Of a stretch of 42,405 nucleotides of DNA, positions 25,373-32,932 are shown piece after piece. The notes below the pieces were generated by a model that saw only the letters and a program-made list of their open reading frames with translations, ran no database searches and had not been told where the DNA came from. Position numbers and translations under genes: made by a program. Numbering within the stretch: the first letter of the stretch is position 1; every line of letters begins with the position of its first letter. Origin of the DNA: Bacteroidales bacterium (GTDB lineage Bacteria; Bacteroidota; Bacteroidia; Bacteroidales; UBA932); the NCBI GenBank assembly GCA_017561885.1, contig JAFZBF010000050.1, positions 1 through 42,405 of the forward strand. The letters run 5' to 3'.

Positions 25373-25861
25373 TCAGAAGCTTGGATAAGTGATTTTCTCC
25401 CTAACGATGAATCCGGAAGGGAACTGGCCTTTTATGGCTGTAAGGAACCTGGTTGCATCGGCTTTTGTGCGGAAATTCCCCACCGTAACCTTGAAATACG
25501 GATTCTCATATTCACGGTAGACCGCCACGTTCGGATATAATGCAGAGAAAGAGCCGGCGACACTCTCAGACATCGCCCTGGCATTACGGCTGTTGTCGAA
25601 GAAAATCCTGACTCTGTATCCGTTCATCTGTTTGGAAGCATTGCGGGTCTTCTGAGTAGCCATGGCCGATACCATGGAACTCGGCTGCTCGATGGTTATC
25701 TTGCCCTCGCCGGCCTTGCTCTGGCTGATTACAGAGAAAATGCTCTTGCCGTAAAGCGCAGAGTCGAGAGAAGCTTCCTTCGTGACGGCGACATCATCCT
25801 GGGCAGCAGCATAGAACAGGGAGAGGCAGCTCAGGACTGCCATTATGATTATCTTTTTCAT
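25373..25861 (-). CDS. Exported SPOR-domain protein
   Basis: A 162-residue exported protein: signal peptide MKKIIIMAVLSCLSLFYAAA, a variable middle, and a C-terminal SPOR domain (about 80-158) with MNGYRVRIFFDNSRNARAMS, NPYFKVTVGNFRTKADATRF and a final IVREKI strand. SPOR domains bind peptidoglycan strands stripped of stem peptides, often at division sites. The gene overlaps the upstream LEA-type gene by 4 bp (ATGA) and is followed 5 bp later by rpoN. Co-expression with an envelope lipoprotein fits a cell-wall role; why rpoN joins them is unclear. Confidence 0.9.
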   Translation of the reverse strand: MKKIIIMAVLSCLSLFYAAAQDDVAVTKEASLDSALYGKSIFSVISQSKAGEGKITIEQPSSMVSAMATQKTRNASKQMNGYRVRIFFDNSRNARAMSESVAGSFSALYPNVAVYREYENPYFKVTVGNFRTKADATRFLTAIKGQFPSGFIVREKITYPSF

Positions 25862-26358
25862 TCTTCAGGTTTTATAAATGATTCCAGGGGAACATTCTTT
25901 TGCACTATCTTGTGGAAGCGGCCGCCCTTGGAAACTTCAACGCTGTAATTCAACAGATAGCCTCCTTCAAGCATAGTGCCGAGAGCATCAGACCCCATCG
26001 CAAGCAGCTTGATGGGATTCTTGACGTGAACCCGCAGCGGGGCCTCCAGAAGAGTCTGATCCTTGGCCGCCACTTCCAGAAGAACATTTTCATCCATCCA
26101 TACGTTGCCGAGAGCGTCTCCGTCAGGAGTGATGACTTCTGCTTCGAAGTTCTTCAGAGTCATCGCGAAATAGGGATTGTCCACCTTAAGACTTGTGTTC
26201 GCTATAGCGCTCATATCTGTAAGGCTGTACTTGAGGGAGTCGATGGAAGATACTTGAAAATCGCTGAAGACTATCTTGCTGAAATCGGCGCAGCTGCACA
26301 GCATCACAGCCGTGCAGGCAAGCAAAAGGATTCTCTTCAAGGATGTTCTCATCGTCAT
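25858..26358 (-). CDS. LEA type 2-like lipoprotein
   Basis: A 166-residue small lipoprotein: signal with lipobox VMLCSC (Cys at about residue 23), then a beta-sandwich resembling the water-stress/LEA-14 type: NTSLKVDNPYFAMTLKNFEA is the characteristic strand with N-P, followed by ITPDGDALGNVWMDENVLLE and LEAPLRVHVKNPIKLLAMGS. Function is unknown; such domains in Bacteroidota are envelope-located. First gene of the LEA-SPOR-rpoN operon. The -7 element ends 9 bp before the ATG, so the leader is nearly absent; a second in-frame ATG lies 6 bp downstream and could be the true start. Confidence 0.78.
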   Translation of the reverse strand: MTMRTSLKRILLLACTAVMLCSCADFSKIVFSDFQVSSIDSLKYSLTDMSAIANTSLKVDNPYFAMTLKNFEAEVITPDGDALGNVWMDENVLLEVAAKDQTLLEAPLRVHVKNPIKLLAMGSDALGTMLEGGYLLNYSVEVSKGGRFHKIVQKNVPLESFIKPEE

Positions 26359-26367
26359 ATCTTTCTA

Positions 26368-26391
26368 CAAAGATAGAAAAAACTATCTTTG
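26368..26391. promoter_or_regulatory. Back-to-back -7 elements: LEA-SPOR-rpoN (minus) and miaB (plus)
   Basis: Minus-strand TATCTTTG (26375 to 26368) and plus-strand TATCTTTG (26384-26391) form a perfect inverted repeat of 9-bp arms (including the flanking C/G) around AAAAAA. Each matches TAnnTTTG. The spacing to start codons is 9 bp (minus) and 23 bp (plus). Confidence 0.6.
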
Positions 26392-26414
26392 CAGTCATAT
26401 TATAGCTGCCACAA

Positions 26415-27785
26415 ATGCAAAATGAATACCAATCGGTAAGGGCGATATTCGACCCGGAGAGGCTGCAGGTCTACATCGAGACATATGGCTGCCAGATGAA
26501 CGTAAACGACAGCGAAGTCGTGCTCTCCATCCTCCAGAAGGCCGGATACGCGCTCTGCGACAAGATAGAAGACGCTTCGCTCGTGCTCATCAACACCTGC
26601 GCGATCAGGGACAATGCCGAGCAGAGGATACTGGGCCGTCTCGAAGTGTTCCGCCTTGAGAAAAAAAAGAATCCGGGTCTCGTGGTCGGAGTCCTCGGCT
26701 GTATGGCCGAAAGACTCAAGGAGCAGCTGCTCGCCCATCCCGTGGTGGATCTCGTTGCAGGGCCTGACGCCTACCGCGACCTGCCCAGACTGATCGCTGC
26801 CGTCACCGCCGACGGCAAACAGATCAACACCATCCTGTCGCACGAAGAGACCTATGCTGACATCTCCCCTGTCCGTATGGACCGCAACGCAGTCAGCGCC
26901 TACATTTCCATAATGAGGGGATGCAACAATGTCTGCTCTTACTGCGTGGTACCCTACACCAGAGGTGCAGAGCGCAGCCGCGACCCTCAGACCATACTCC
27001 ACGAAGCACGGGAGCTGTTCGCCAACGGCTACAAAGAGATAAGCCTCCTCGGACAGAATGTCGATTCATACAACTGGAAAGGCGTCCCAGGTTCGGAGCA
27101 GACCATGGATTTCGCAGACCTGCTCGAGCAGGTCGCCCTGATCGACCCGTCACTGAGAGTCCGTTTCTCGACCTCCCATCCCAAGGATATGAGCGACAAG
27201 GTGCTGTACACTATGGCAAAGTATCCCAATATCTGCCGCCACATCCACCTGCCGGTCCAGTCAGGCAGCAATGCGATGCTCGAAAAGATGAACCGCAAGC
27301 ACACCCGTGAATGGTATCTGGAGCGCATCGAATCGATCCGGCGCATCATACCTGGCTGTTCCATCACCACCGACGTCATCGCCGGCTTCTGCGGAGAGAC
27401 GGAAGCAGACCATCAGGACACCCTGGACTTGTTCAGGAAGGTGGGCTTCGACGCCGCATTCATGTTCCAGTATTCCGAGAGGCCCGGCACCAAGGCTGCA
27501 CGGCATTTTGCAGACGACGTTCCGCCCGAAGTCAAGACCACACGCCTCAACGAGATCATAGCGCTGCAGAATTCACTCTCGCTTGAGAGCAACCGCCGCG
27601 ATATCGGGAAAGTGTTCGAAGTGCTCATCGAAGGACCGTCCAAACGTTCCGACAAGGATATGGTTGGCCGCACATCGCAGAACAAGGCCTGCGTGTTCAA
27701 GGCTTCCGGATACAAGGCCGGTGACTATGTAAATGTGAAAGTCGTCGACTGCACGAGCGCGACTCTGCTCTGCGAACTGGCCTGA
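26415..27785 (+). CDS. miaB: tRNA-2-methylthio-N6-dimethylallyladenosine synthase
   Basis: A 456-residue radical-SAM methylthiotransferase that converts i6A37 to ms2i6A37 in tRNAs reading UNN codons. The N-terminal UPF0004 domain has three cluster cysteines, C26 (ETYGCQMNVND), C62 (INTCAIRDNA) and C96 (LGCMAERL). The radical SAM CxxxCxxC motif is GCNNVCSYC with C170, C174 and C177, followed by VVPYTRGAERSRDP. A C-terminal TRAM domain (about 390-455) ends the protein. Start ATG at 26415 agrees with the promoter at 26384-26391. The stop lies 3 bp from that of the convergent cysS. Confidence 0.97.
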   Translation: MQNEYQSVRAIFDPERLQVYIETYGCQMNVNDSEVVLSILQKAGYALCDKIEDASLVLINTCAIRDNAEQRILGRLEVFRLEKKKNPGLVVGVLGCMAERLKEQLLAHPVVDLVAGPDAYRDLPRLIAAVTADGKQINTILSHEETYADISPVRMDRNAVSAYISIMRGCNNVCSYCVVPYTRGAERSRDPQTILHEARELFANGYKEISLLGQNVDSYNWKGVPGSEQTMDFADLLEQVALIDPSLRVRFSTSHPKDMSDKVLYTMAKYPNICRHIHLPVQSGSNAMLEKMNRKHTREWYLERIESIRRIIPGCSITTDVIAGFCGETEADHQDTLDLFRKVGFDAAFMFQYSERPGTKAARHFADDVPPEVKTTRLNEIIALQNSLSLESNRRDIGKVFEVLIEGPSKRSDKDMVGRTSQNKACVFKASGYKAGDYVNVKVVDCTSATLLCELA

Positions 27786-27788
27786 CGC

Positions 27789-29261
27789 CTATTTCAACGT
27801 CCAGGTACTGCCCTCCTTAGTGTCTTTCACAACGATGCCGAGAGCTCCGAGAGCGTCACGGATCCGGTCGCTTTTCGCCCAGTCCTTTGCCAGCTTGGCT
27901 TCCTGGCGGTATTCGAGAATCATGCTCATAAGACCGTCGATCACCTGCTCGTTTCCTCCCTGTTCCCTTTCGTCCGCCAGACCGAGAACGTCGCCGGTTA
28001 CCGTCCTGAGGAGTTCTTTGAGGATATCCTTGTCGGCAGCGCTGACCTTCATCTTGCCGTCAGCCACGGTATTCACGATGCGTACGGCCTCGAACAGGTT
28101 CGACAGCGCGATGGGAGTGTTCAGGTCGTCACAGAGAGCCTCATAGACATTCTCTTTCACCTTGGAGATCTCTTCATTTGCAGGCACGTCGTCCACCTTG
28201 AGGCCCTCGACGTCGGCAGCAGCCTGCATCAGTCTCTTCAGACCTTTCTCGGCTGCCTGCAGGGCCTCGTTGCTGAAGTCCAGAGTGCCGCGATAATGGG
28301 CCTGGAGTATGAAGAAGCGGACTGTCATAGGACTGTAGGCCTGCTTCAGGATAGGGTGAGTGCCGTTGAACAGTTCGTCAAGCGTGATGAAGTTGCCGTA
28401 TGACTTGCCCATCTTCTGGCCGTTGATGGTGATCATATTGTTGTGGATCCAATAGTGCACGCCGCCATTGCCGCGGGACGCCGTATTCTGGGCGAGTTCG
28501 CACTCGTGGTGAGGGAACATCAGATCCATTCCGCCGCCGTGGATGTCGAACTCTTCTCCGAGATACTTGGCGCTCATCGCGGAGCATTCGAGATGCCAGC
28601 CCGGGAAGCCTTCGCTCCAGGGAGAGGGCCAGTGCATTATATGCTCCGGAGCAGCTTTCTTCCAAAGCGCAAAGTCGTAGCTGCTGCGCTTGTCGCCCTG
28701 GCCGTCAAGTTCGCGGGTGTTGGCGATCATCTCGTCGATGGTACGGCCGGACAGGATTCCGTAGTGATGGTCCTTGTTGTATTTCTCCACATCGAAATAT
28801 ACCGAACCGTTGCTGACATAGGCATAACCTGCGTCAAGAATCTGTTTGACAAGCTCAATCTGCTCGATGATGTGACCGGAAGCGCGGGGCTCGATTGAAG
28901 GCGGCTGCACTCCGAGTTTAGCCATCGCCGCCTGATAGCGGAGGGTGTAATACTGGGCGATCTCCATTGGCTCCAGCTGCTCGAGACGGGCTTTCTTTGC
29001 AATCTTGTCCTCTCCTTCGTCCGCATCGTGCTCGAGGTGGCCCACGTCTGTTATGTTGCGGACGTAGCGGACCTTATATCCGAGATAGCGGAAAAGGCGC
29101 ACCAGCACGTCATATGTAATGCCGGGACGGGCGTGGCCCAGATGAGCGTCGCCATACACCGTAGGGCCGCAGACATATATCCCGACATAACCGGGGTTTA
29201 TGGGTACGAACAGTTCTTTCCTTCTTGACAGTGTATTGTACAGTAAAATATCCCGTGCCAT
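27789..29261 (-). CDS. cysS: Cysteinyl-tRNA synthetase
   Basis: A 490-residue class I aminoacyl-tRNA synthetase. The N-terminus contains [18 protein letters not shown] with the zinc ligand C31 and the HIGH-type HLGH at 40-43. Further zinc ligands lie in WHLECSAMS and [10 protein letters not shown]. The KMSKS-type loop is KMGKS at 283-287, a common variant. The DALR anticodon-binding domain and C-terminal helical tail ([20 protein letters not shown]) complete it. It has its own promoter (29286-29293) although lpxH ends only 57 bp upstream. Confidence 0.97.
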   Translation of the reverse strand: MARDILLYNTLSRRKELFVPINPGYVGIYVCGPTVYGDAHLGHARPGITYDVLVRLFRYLGYKVRYVRNITDVGHLEHDADEGEDKIAKKARLEQLEPMEIAQYYTLRYQAAMAKLGVQPPSIEPRASGHIIEQIELVKQILDAGYAYVSNGSVYFDVEKYNKDHHYGILSGRTIDEMIANTRELDGQGDKRSSYDFALWKKAAPEHIMHWPSPWSEGFPGWHLECSAMSAKYLGEEFDIHGGGMDLMFPHHECELAQNTASRGNGGVHYWIHNNMITINGQKMGKSYGNFITLDELFNGTHPILKQAYSPMTVRFFILQAHYRGTLDFSNEALQAAEKGLKRLMQAAADVEGLKVDDVPANEEISKVKENVYEALCDDLNTPIALSNLFEAVRIVNTVADGKMKVSAADKDILKELLRTVTGDVLGLADEREQGGNEQVIDGLMSMILEYRQEAKLAKDWAKSDRIRDALGALGIVVKDTKEGSTWTLK

Positions 29262-29285
29262 TACGATAAGAGTTTATGATGGATG

Positions 29286-29293
29286 CAAAGTTA
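29286..29293 (-). promoter_or_regulatory. -7 element of cysS
   Basis: Minus-strand TAACTTTG matches TAnnTTTG, 24 bp before the cysS ATG, inside the 57-bp lpxH-cysS gap. No -33 motif is evident. Confidence 0.5.
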
Positions 29294-29318
29294 GGGTTTT
29301 TCTCATATTCCAGCCATC

Positions 29319-30050
29319 TCAGAGGCAGAAATACTGCGCCCCGTGCGACCAGTCGCCAAGAATGACAAGTTCGCCGCCGCTGGGGACAGGAGTGCGGGAG
29401 GGAGTGTGGATGTGTCCGAAGATATAGAGGTCGACGCCAGGCTCCCCAGCCTCCTTCCTCTTGCGGCCGAAACTGTCCGCGAATCTGCAGAGTCCTGCCG
29501 TAGGGACGGCGTCAGTCTCATTGTCAGGATGCCTGTTGCGGCTGGCCTTCGACCATCTGCGGGCGAACCCGAAGGCCCAGCGGGGTGGCATCGCCTTCAG
29601 GACAGCTATCCAGAAGCGGCTGCGGAACAGACGGAAGATCAATCTCGACTTCCGGTCCGCGGCTCCTGGCATATCGCCGTGTCCTACACATATCCTCTTG
29701 CCGCCGGCTTCCAGGACAGACCAGCACTCGTGGACGATCTTCACCCCGAGTTCCTTCTCGAAATAGTCTGTCACCCACCAGTCGTGATTGCCGGGATAGA
29801 AGCGTACATCCACTCCCCTCCCGACAAGGTCGGCCAGTGCAGCCAGCACCCGCACATAACCGCGGGGCACCACATCCCTGTAATCTATCCAGAAATCGAA
29901 AATGTCACCCAGCAGGAAAAGTCCCCGCGCATCATCCGGAAGAGAGCGCAGGAAAGCGACGAATTCCTGCTCCAGCAAGCCTCCGCTATCGTCCTTGCTG
30001 CCTAGATGGACATCAGCAGTGAAATAGTATCTTCCCTGAGCAGTGCCCAT
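29319..30050 (-). CDS. lpxH: UDP-2,3-diacylglucosamine diphosphatase (LpxH-type)
   Basis: A 243-residue calcineurin-like phosphoesterase that removes UMP from UDP-2,3-diacylglucosamine to give lipid X in lipid A synthesis. All metal-site motifs are visible: FTADVHLGS (D13, H15), LLGDIFDFWIDYR, YPGNHDWW, VGHGDMPG and FGHIHTPSRT. The DIFDFWIDYRDVVPRGYV block is characteristic of LpxH rather than general phosphoesterases. It is the last gene of the ftsX-DUF3098-uppP-lpxH run, starting 9 bp after uppP. Peripheral membrane location is expected. Confidence 0.92.
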   Translation of the reverse strand: MGTAQGRYYFTADVHLGSKDDSGGLLEQEFVAFLRSLPDDARGLFLLGDIFDFWIDYRDVVPRGYVRVLAALADLVGRGVDVRFYPGNHDWWVTDYFEKELGVKIVHECWSVLEAGGKRICVGHGDMPGAADRKSRLIFRLFRSRFWIAVLKAMPPRWAFGFARRWSKASRNRHPDNETDAVPTAGLCRFADSFGRKRKEAGEPGVDLYIFGHIHTPSRTPVPSGGELVILGDWSHGAQYFCL

Positions 30051-30059
30051 TGCAAAGGA

Positions 30060-30881
30060 TTATACCAGAGTTGAGATTATGCAGGCGAGGCCGACAATCA
30101 GGCAGTAGAGGGCAAACCAGCGCAGACGGGCCCTCTTCACGATGGCAATCATCACCTTGCAGGCGAAAAGGCCTGAAACGAATGCTGCCAGGAAACCTAT
30201 GGCAAGCTGCAGGCCGCCTACGCTGCTGGCTGCGAAACCGCCGCCTGCAACATCCAGGAAAGCCTCGCCGAGAATCGGGATCAGCACCATAAGGAAGGAG
30301 AAACGGGTGACTTCTTCGCGCTTGACTCCGCACAGGAGGCCGGTCGCGATGGTCGAGCCGCTGCGTGAGAGGCCGGGCAGTACGGCTACCGCCTGTGCAA
30401 GACCCATCCAGAGGGCGGACTTGAAGCTCATATTCGAACCTGCGCCTGAAGCGCCGGCATCAGTCCCCCGGGCGGCGCGCCGTGCAAACAGCTTCTCTGA
30501 AAGGTAAAGCAGAGCCGCGGTGATGACCAGACAGCAGCCGACTACGAGAAGGCCGCTGCCGAAAATGTTCTCTACAGAATCCTTCAGCAGCACTCCGACT
30601 ATGAAGACCGGAATCATGGAGACAAGGAGCATCAGGATGTATTTCGTGCCGTCGTTCATCTTGAACTTGAAAAGCTCCTGCAGCAGCTTGAGAATATCTT
30701 TCCAGAAAACCAAGAGGGTGGCAAGCACGGTAGCGGCGTGGACGGCGATTTCGAAACTCAGGTCAGATGTCTCTATGCCGAACAAGGCTTTGCCGATGGC
30801 CAGGTGGCCGCTGCTGCTTACAGGCAGGAACTCAGTCAGTCCCTGGACTATTCCGAGAATCAATGCTTCAAACCAACTCAT
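30060..30881 (-). CDS. uppP: Undecaprenyl-diphosphatase
   Basis: A 273-residue polytopic inner-membrane phosphatase of the BacA type that recycles undecaprenyl diphosphate to the monophosphate used by peptidoglycan and glycan synthesis. The two signature motifs are intact: [20 protein letters not shown] at the N-terminus and [20 protein letters not shown] in the middle. About eight hydrophobic helices are visible. A polar loop near 135-155 ([17 protein letters not shown]) is slightly expanded. It starts 3 bp after the DUF3098 gene, as is common in this phylum. Confidence 0.96.
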   Translation of the reverse strand: MSWFEALILGIVQGLTEFLPVSSSGHLAIGKALFGIETSDLSFEIAVHAATVLATLLVFWKDILKLLQELFKFKMNDGTKYILMLLVSMIPVFIVGVLLKDSVENIFGSGLLVVGCCLVITAALLYLSEKLFARRAARGTDAGASGAGSNMSFKSALWMGLAQAVAVLPGLSRSGSTIATGLLCGVKREEVTRFSFLMVLIPILGEAFLDVAGGGFAASSVGGLQLAIGFLAAFVSGLFACKVMIAIVKRARLRWFALYCLIVGLACIISTLV

Positions 30882-30884
30882 ATC

Positions 30885-31124
30885 CTATTTTTCCTTGCTG
30901 TCCTTATCTGCAGGACGTTTCATTATGGCCACTATCACTATGACGATTCCCAGGACAACCAGCACGGGCGATGCCACCAGACGTCTGAAATCGAACATTG
31001 CATCATTGAACACTGCAGGGTCGCCCGATCCGCCGCCTATCATCAGAATGTAACCGGACACCATCAGGATCAGTCCTATGAGAATCGTTCTCACACCTTT
31101 GGGAGATACTGAAAAGTTATTCAT
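30885..31124 (-). CDS. DUF3098 small membrane protein
   Basis: A 79-residue protein with two membrane helices (about 13-31 and 50-67). GVRTILIGLILMVSGYILMI followed by GGGSGDPAVFNDAMFDFRR is the family pattern, and the C-terminus is charged. DUF3098 genes conventionally sit between ftsX and uppP in Bacteroidota, as here (13 bp after ftsX, 3 bp before uppP). No function is known; conserved linkage suggests an envelope or division role. Confidence 0.85.
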   Translation of the reverse strand: MNNFSVSPKGVRTILIGLILMVSGYILMIGGGSGDPAVFNDAMFDFRRLVASPVLVVLGIVIVIVAIMKRPADKDSKEK

Positions 31125-31137
31125 AAGGAATTATTTA

Positions 31138-32016
31138 CTAATAATACAAATCATCTTTGGACGTATATGCCAGTCTTCCCACTACATACCAGGCAGCCGC
31201 GATGCAGAGTGCTATACCCACTGCGAAGACAATTGCGCAGACCATCGGTATCGTACCGGCGAAGATGGACTGGGCCATCGGCCAGAAGCGGTTGCGGGCA
31301 TACAGCAGGATGCCTCCGAACAGGCCGCAGGCTATAGCGGCTGAAGCCACTCCCTGCCAGAACGCCTGCCATACGAAAGGCTTGCGGATGAATCCCCGGT
31401 TCGCACCGACGAGCATCATCGTGTGGATGGTGAAACGCTTGGCATATATGTTCAGGCGCACCGTAGTGCAGATGAGAGCGAAGGAGATGATCATCAGCAG
31501 CAATATCGCGACACCCATCAGAATAGCGATCTTGCGGAGGTTGTCGTTGAGGCTTTCAATCAGGGACTCCTGGTATGTCACCTCGCGGACCTTGGGCAGC
31601 TGCTGGATCCGGGCTGTTATCATCTGCAGGGAATCCTTGCTGAAATACTCGCTCTTGACATTGACGTCAACGGAGAACGGGATAGGATTGATTTCGAAAA
31701 CCCTCAGAAAATCCTCACCGAGCAGTTCCTGCATCTGCCTGGTTCCTTCTTCCTTCGAGATATACTTCGTCTGTATCACGAAATCCATCTCTGACAACTT
31801 CTCCTGCAGGGCAAGAGCGTCAGCTTCGGTTGCATTCTGATGCATTATCACCGATACGACAGCATTCTCCTTGAAATAATCGGAAACCTTGGATGCGTTT
31901 ATGACCAGGAATGATGACACGGCGATCAGGAGAAGTACCAGACTGATGCTAATGACAGAGGACAAATACGACTGAATCAGCCTCTTGGCAATTATGTTTT
32001 TTTCCTTTGAAGCCAT
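31138..32016 (-). CDS. ftsX: Cell division protein FtsX (permease-like)
   Basis: A 292-residue inner-membrane protein with a cytoplasmic start (MASKEKNIIAKRLIQSYLSS), a first helix, an extracytoplasmic FtsX domain (about 50-160), and three further helices ending near residue 285. FtsX pairs with the ATPase FtsE to control cell-wall hydrolases at the septum; ftsE is not in the window. The frame opens at 32046, but the promoter's -7 element (32034-32041) lies inside that extension, and ATG 32016 gives the family-typical N-terminus. First gene of the operon with DUF3098, uppP and lpxH. Confidence 0.93.
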   Translation of the reverse strand: MASKEKNIIAKRLIQSYLSSVISISLVLLLIAVSSFLVINASKVSDYFKENAVVSVIMHQNATEADALALQEKLSEMDFVIQTKYISKEEGTRQMQELLGEDFLRVFEINPIPFSVDVNVKSEYFSKDSLQMITARIQQLPKVREVTYQESLIESLNDNLRKIAILMGVAILLLMIISFALICTTVRLNIYAKRFTIHTMMLVGANRGFIRKPFVWQAFWQGVASAAIACGLFGGILLYARNRFWPMAQSIFAGTIPMVCAIVFAVGIALCIAAAWYVVGRLAYTSKDDLYY

Positions 32017-32033
32017 GACAAATTTTACAACGT

Positions 32034-32041
32034 CAAAGATA
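32034..32041 (-). promoter_or_regulatory. -7 element of the ftsX operon
   Basis: Minus-strand TATCTTTG, an exact consensus match, 17 bp before the ftsX ATG at 32016. It excludes the upstream in-frame Met at 32046. Confidence 0.6.
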
Positions 32042-32057
32042 AACAAAAAATTTTTAT

Positions 32058-32065
32058 TACCTTTG
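32058..32065 (+). promoter_or_regulatory. -7 element of the GT5-DUF4270 operon
   Basis: TACCTTTG matches the consensus; the leader to ATG 32099 would be about 27 nt. It is 16 bp from the divergent ftsX -7 element. Confidence 0.6.
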
Positions 32066-32098
32066 TAGAGAATTTGCCCTTAATCTTTCGTATTGAAA

Positions 32099-32932
32099 AT
32101 GAGCGAACCTGTAAGAGTTTTATATGTCAGTTCTGAGATATATCCATACTCTCAGGAATCCCCTGTTTCGATAGTGGGCAGGTTCCTTCCGCAGGGCGTT
32201 CAGGAGAAAGGCCGCGAGATCCGTTCGTTCATGCCCCGGTACGGGACAGTCAACGAACGCCGTCACCAGCTCCATGAAGTCATCCGCCTTTCCGGCATGA
32301 ACATCATAGTCCGCGATGTCGACAGGCCGCTGATCATCAAAGTCGCTTCGATTTCCTCGGCAAGGATGCAGGTGTATTTCATTGACAACGATGATTTCTT
32401 CCGCCGCAAGGCCGTCTTCTGCGATGCCGACGGCAAATTTTTCGAAGACAATGACGAAAGGGCGATTTTCTTTGCAAGAGGCGTGCTCGAGACCGTGAAG
32501 AAACTTCGCTGGAAACCTGACATCGTGCATTGTCAGGGCTGGATATCGCACATCCTTCCGCTCTATCTCAAGAAAGCATACGGCAACGACCCTATATTCT
32601 CCGACAGCAAGATTGTCCTGTCGCTATATGACGAGCCGAACTACACCTTCAAATCAGACCTGGCCGACAAGATTCCCATCGGCGGCATCAGCGCAGAAGA
32701 CGTGGATGCAGTCAAGGGTTCCGATGGCATAAATCTTGCACGGCTCGCCATCCGATATTCAGACGGTGTGATCTTCGGTTCGCAGGATATACATCCGGAG
32801 TTGAAGGAGTATGTCGCAGAGCGCAAGCTGCCTGTCCTGCAGAGTCCCGCCATCAGTCTGGAAGACAACGGGTACATACAAGAGTACAATGATTTTTACG
32901 AACAAATCCTGCAGGCAAATGTCACTGAGTAA
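32099..32932 (+). CDS. Half-length 'glycogen/starch synthase' protein (GT5 N-terminal domain only)
   Basis: A 277-residue protein corresponding to the N-terminal Rossmann domain of GT5 glycogen synthases: VRVLYVSSEIYPYSQESPVS, EKGREIRSFMPRYGTVNERR, VYFIDNDDFF and PDIVHCQGWISHILPLYLKK are recognisable. Real synthases are about 480 residues, have a second GT-B domain and a KxGG ADP-glucose loop near the N-terminus; both are missing here (the loop reads SQESPVS). Short proteins like this are conserved in Bacteroidota, often before a DUF4270 gene, so this is not a local truncation. Annotation as glycogen synthase is probably misleading; the activity is unknown. ATG 32099 is preferred over the in-frame TTG at 32093. 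It overlaps the DUF4270 gene by 14 bp. Confidence 0.85.
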   Translation: MSEPVRVLYVSSEIYPYSQESPVSIVGRFLPQGVQEKGREIRSFMPRYGTVNERRHQLHEVIRLSGMNIIVRDVDRPLIIKVASISSARMQVYFIDNDDFFRRKAVFCDADGKFFEDNDERAIFFARGVLETVKKLRWKPDIVHCQGWISHILPLYLKKAYGNDPIFSDSKIVLSLYDEPNYTFKSDLADKIPIGGISAEDVDAVKGSDGINLARLAIRYSDGVIFGSQDIHPELKEYVAERKLPVLQSPAISLEDNGYIQEYNDFYEQILQANVTE

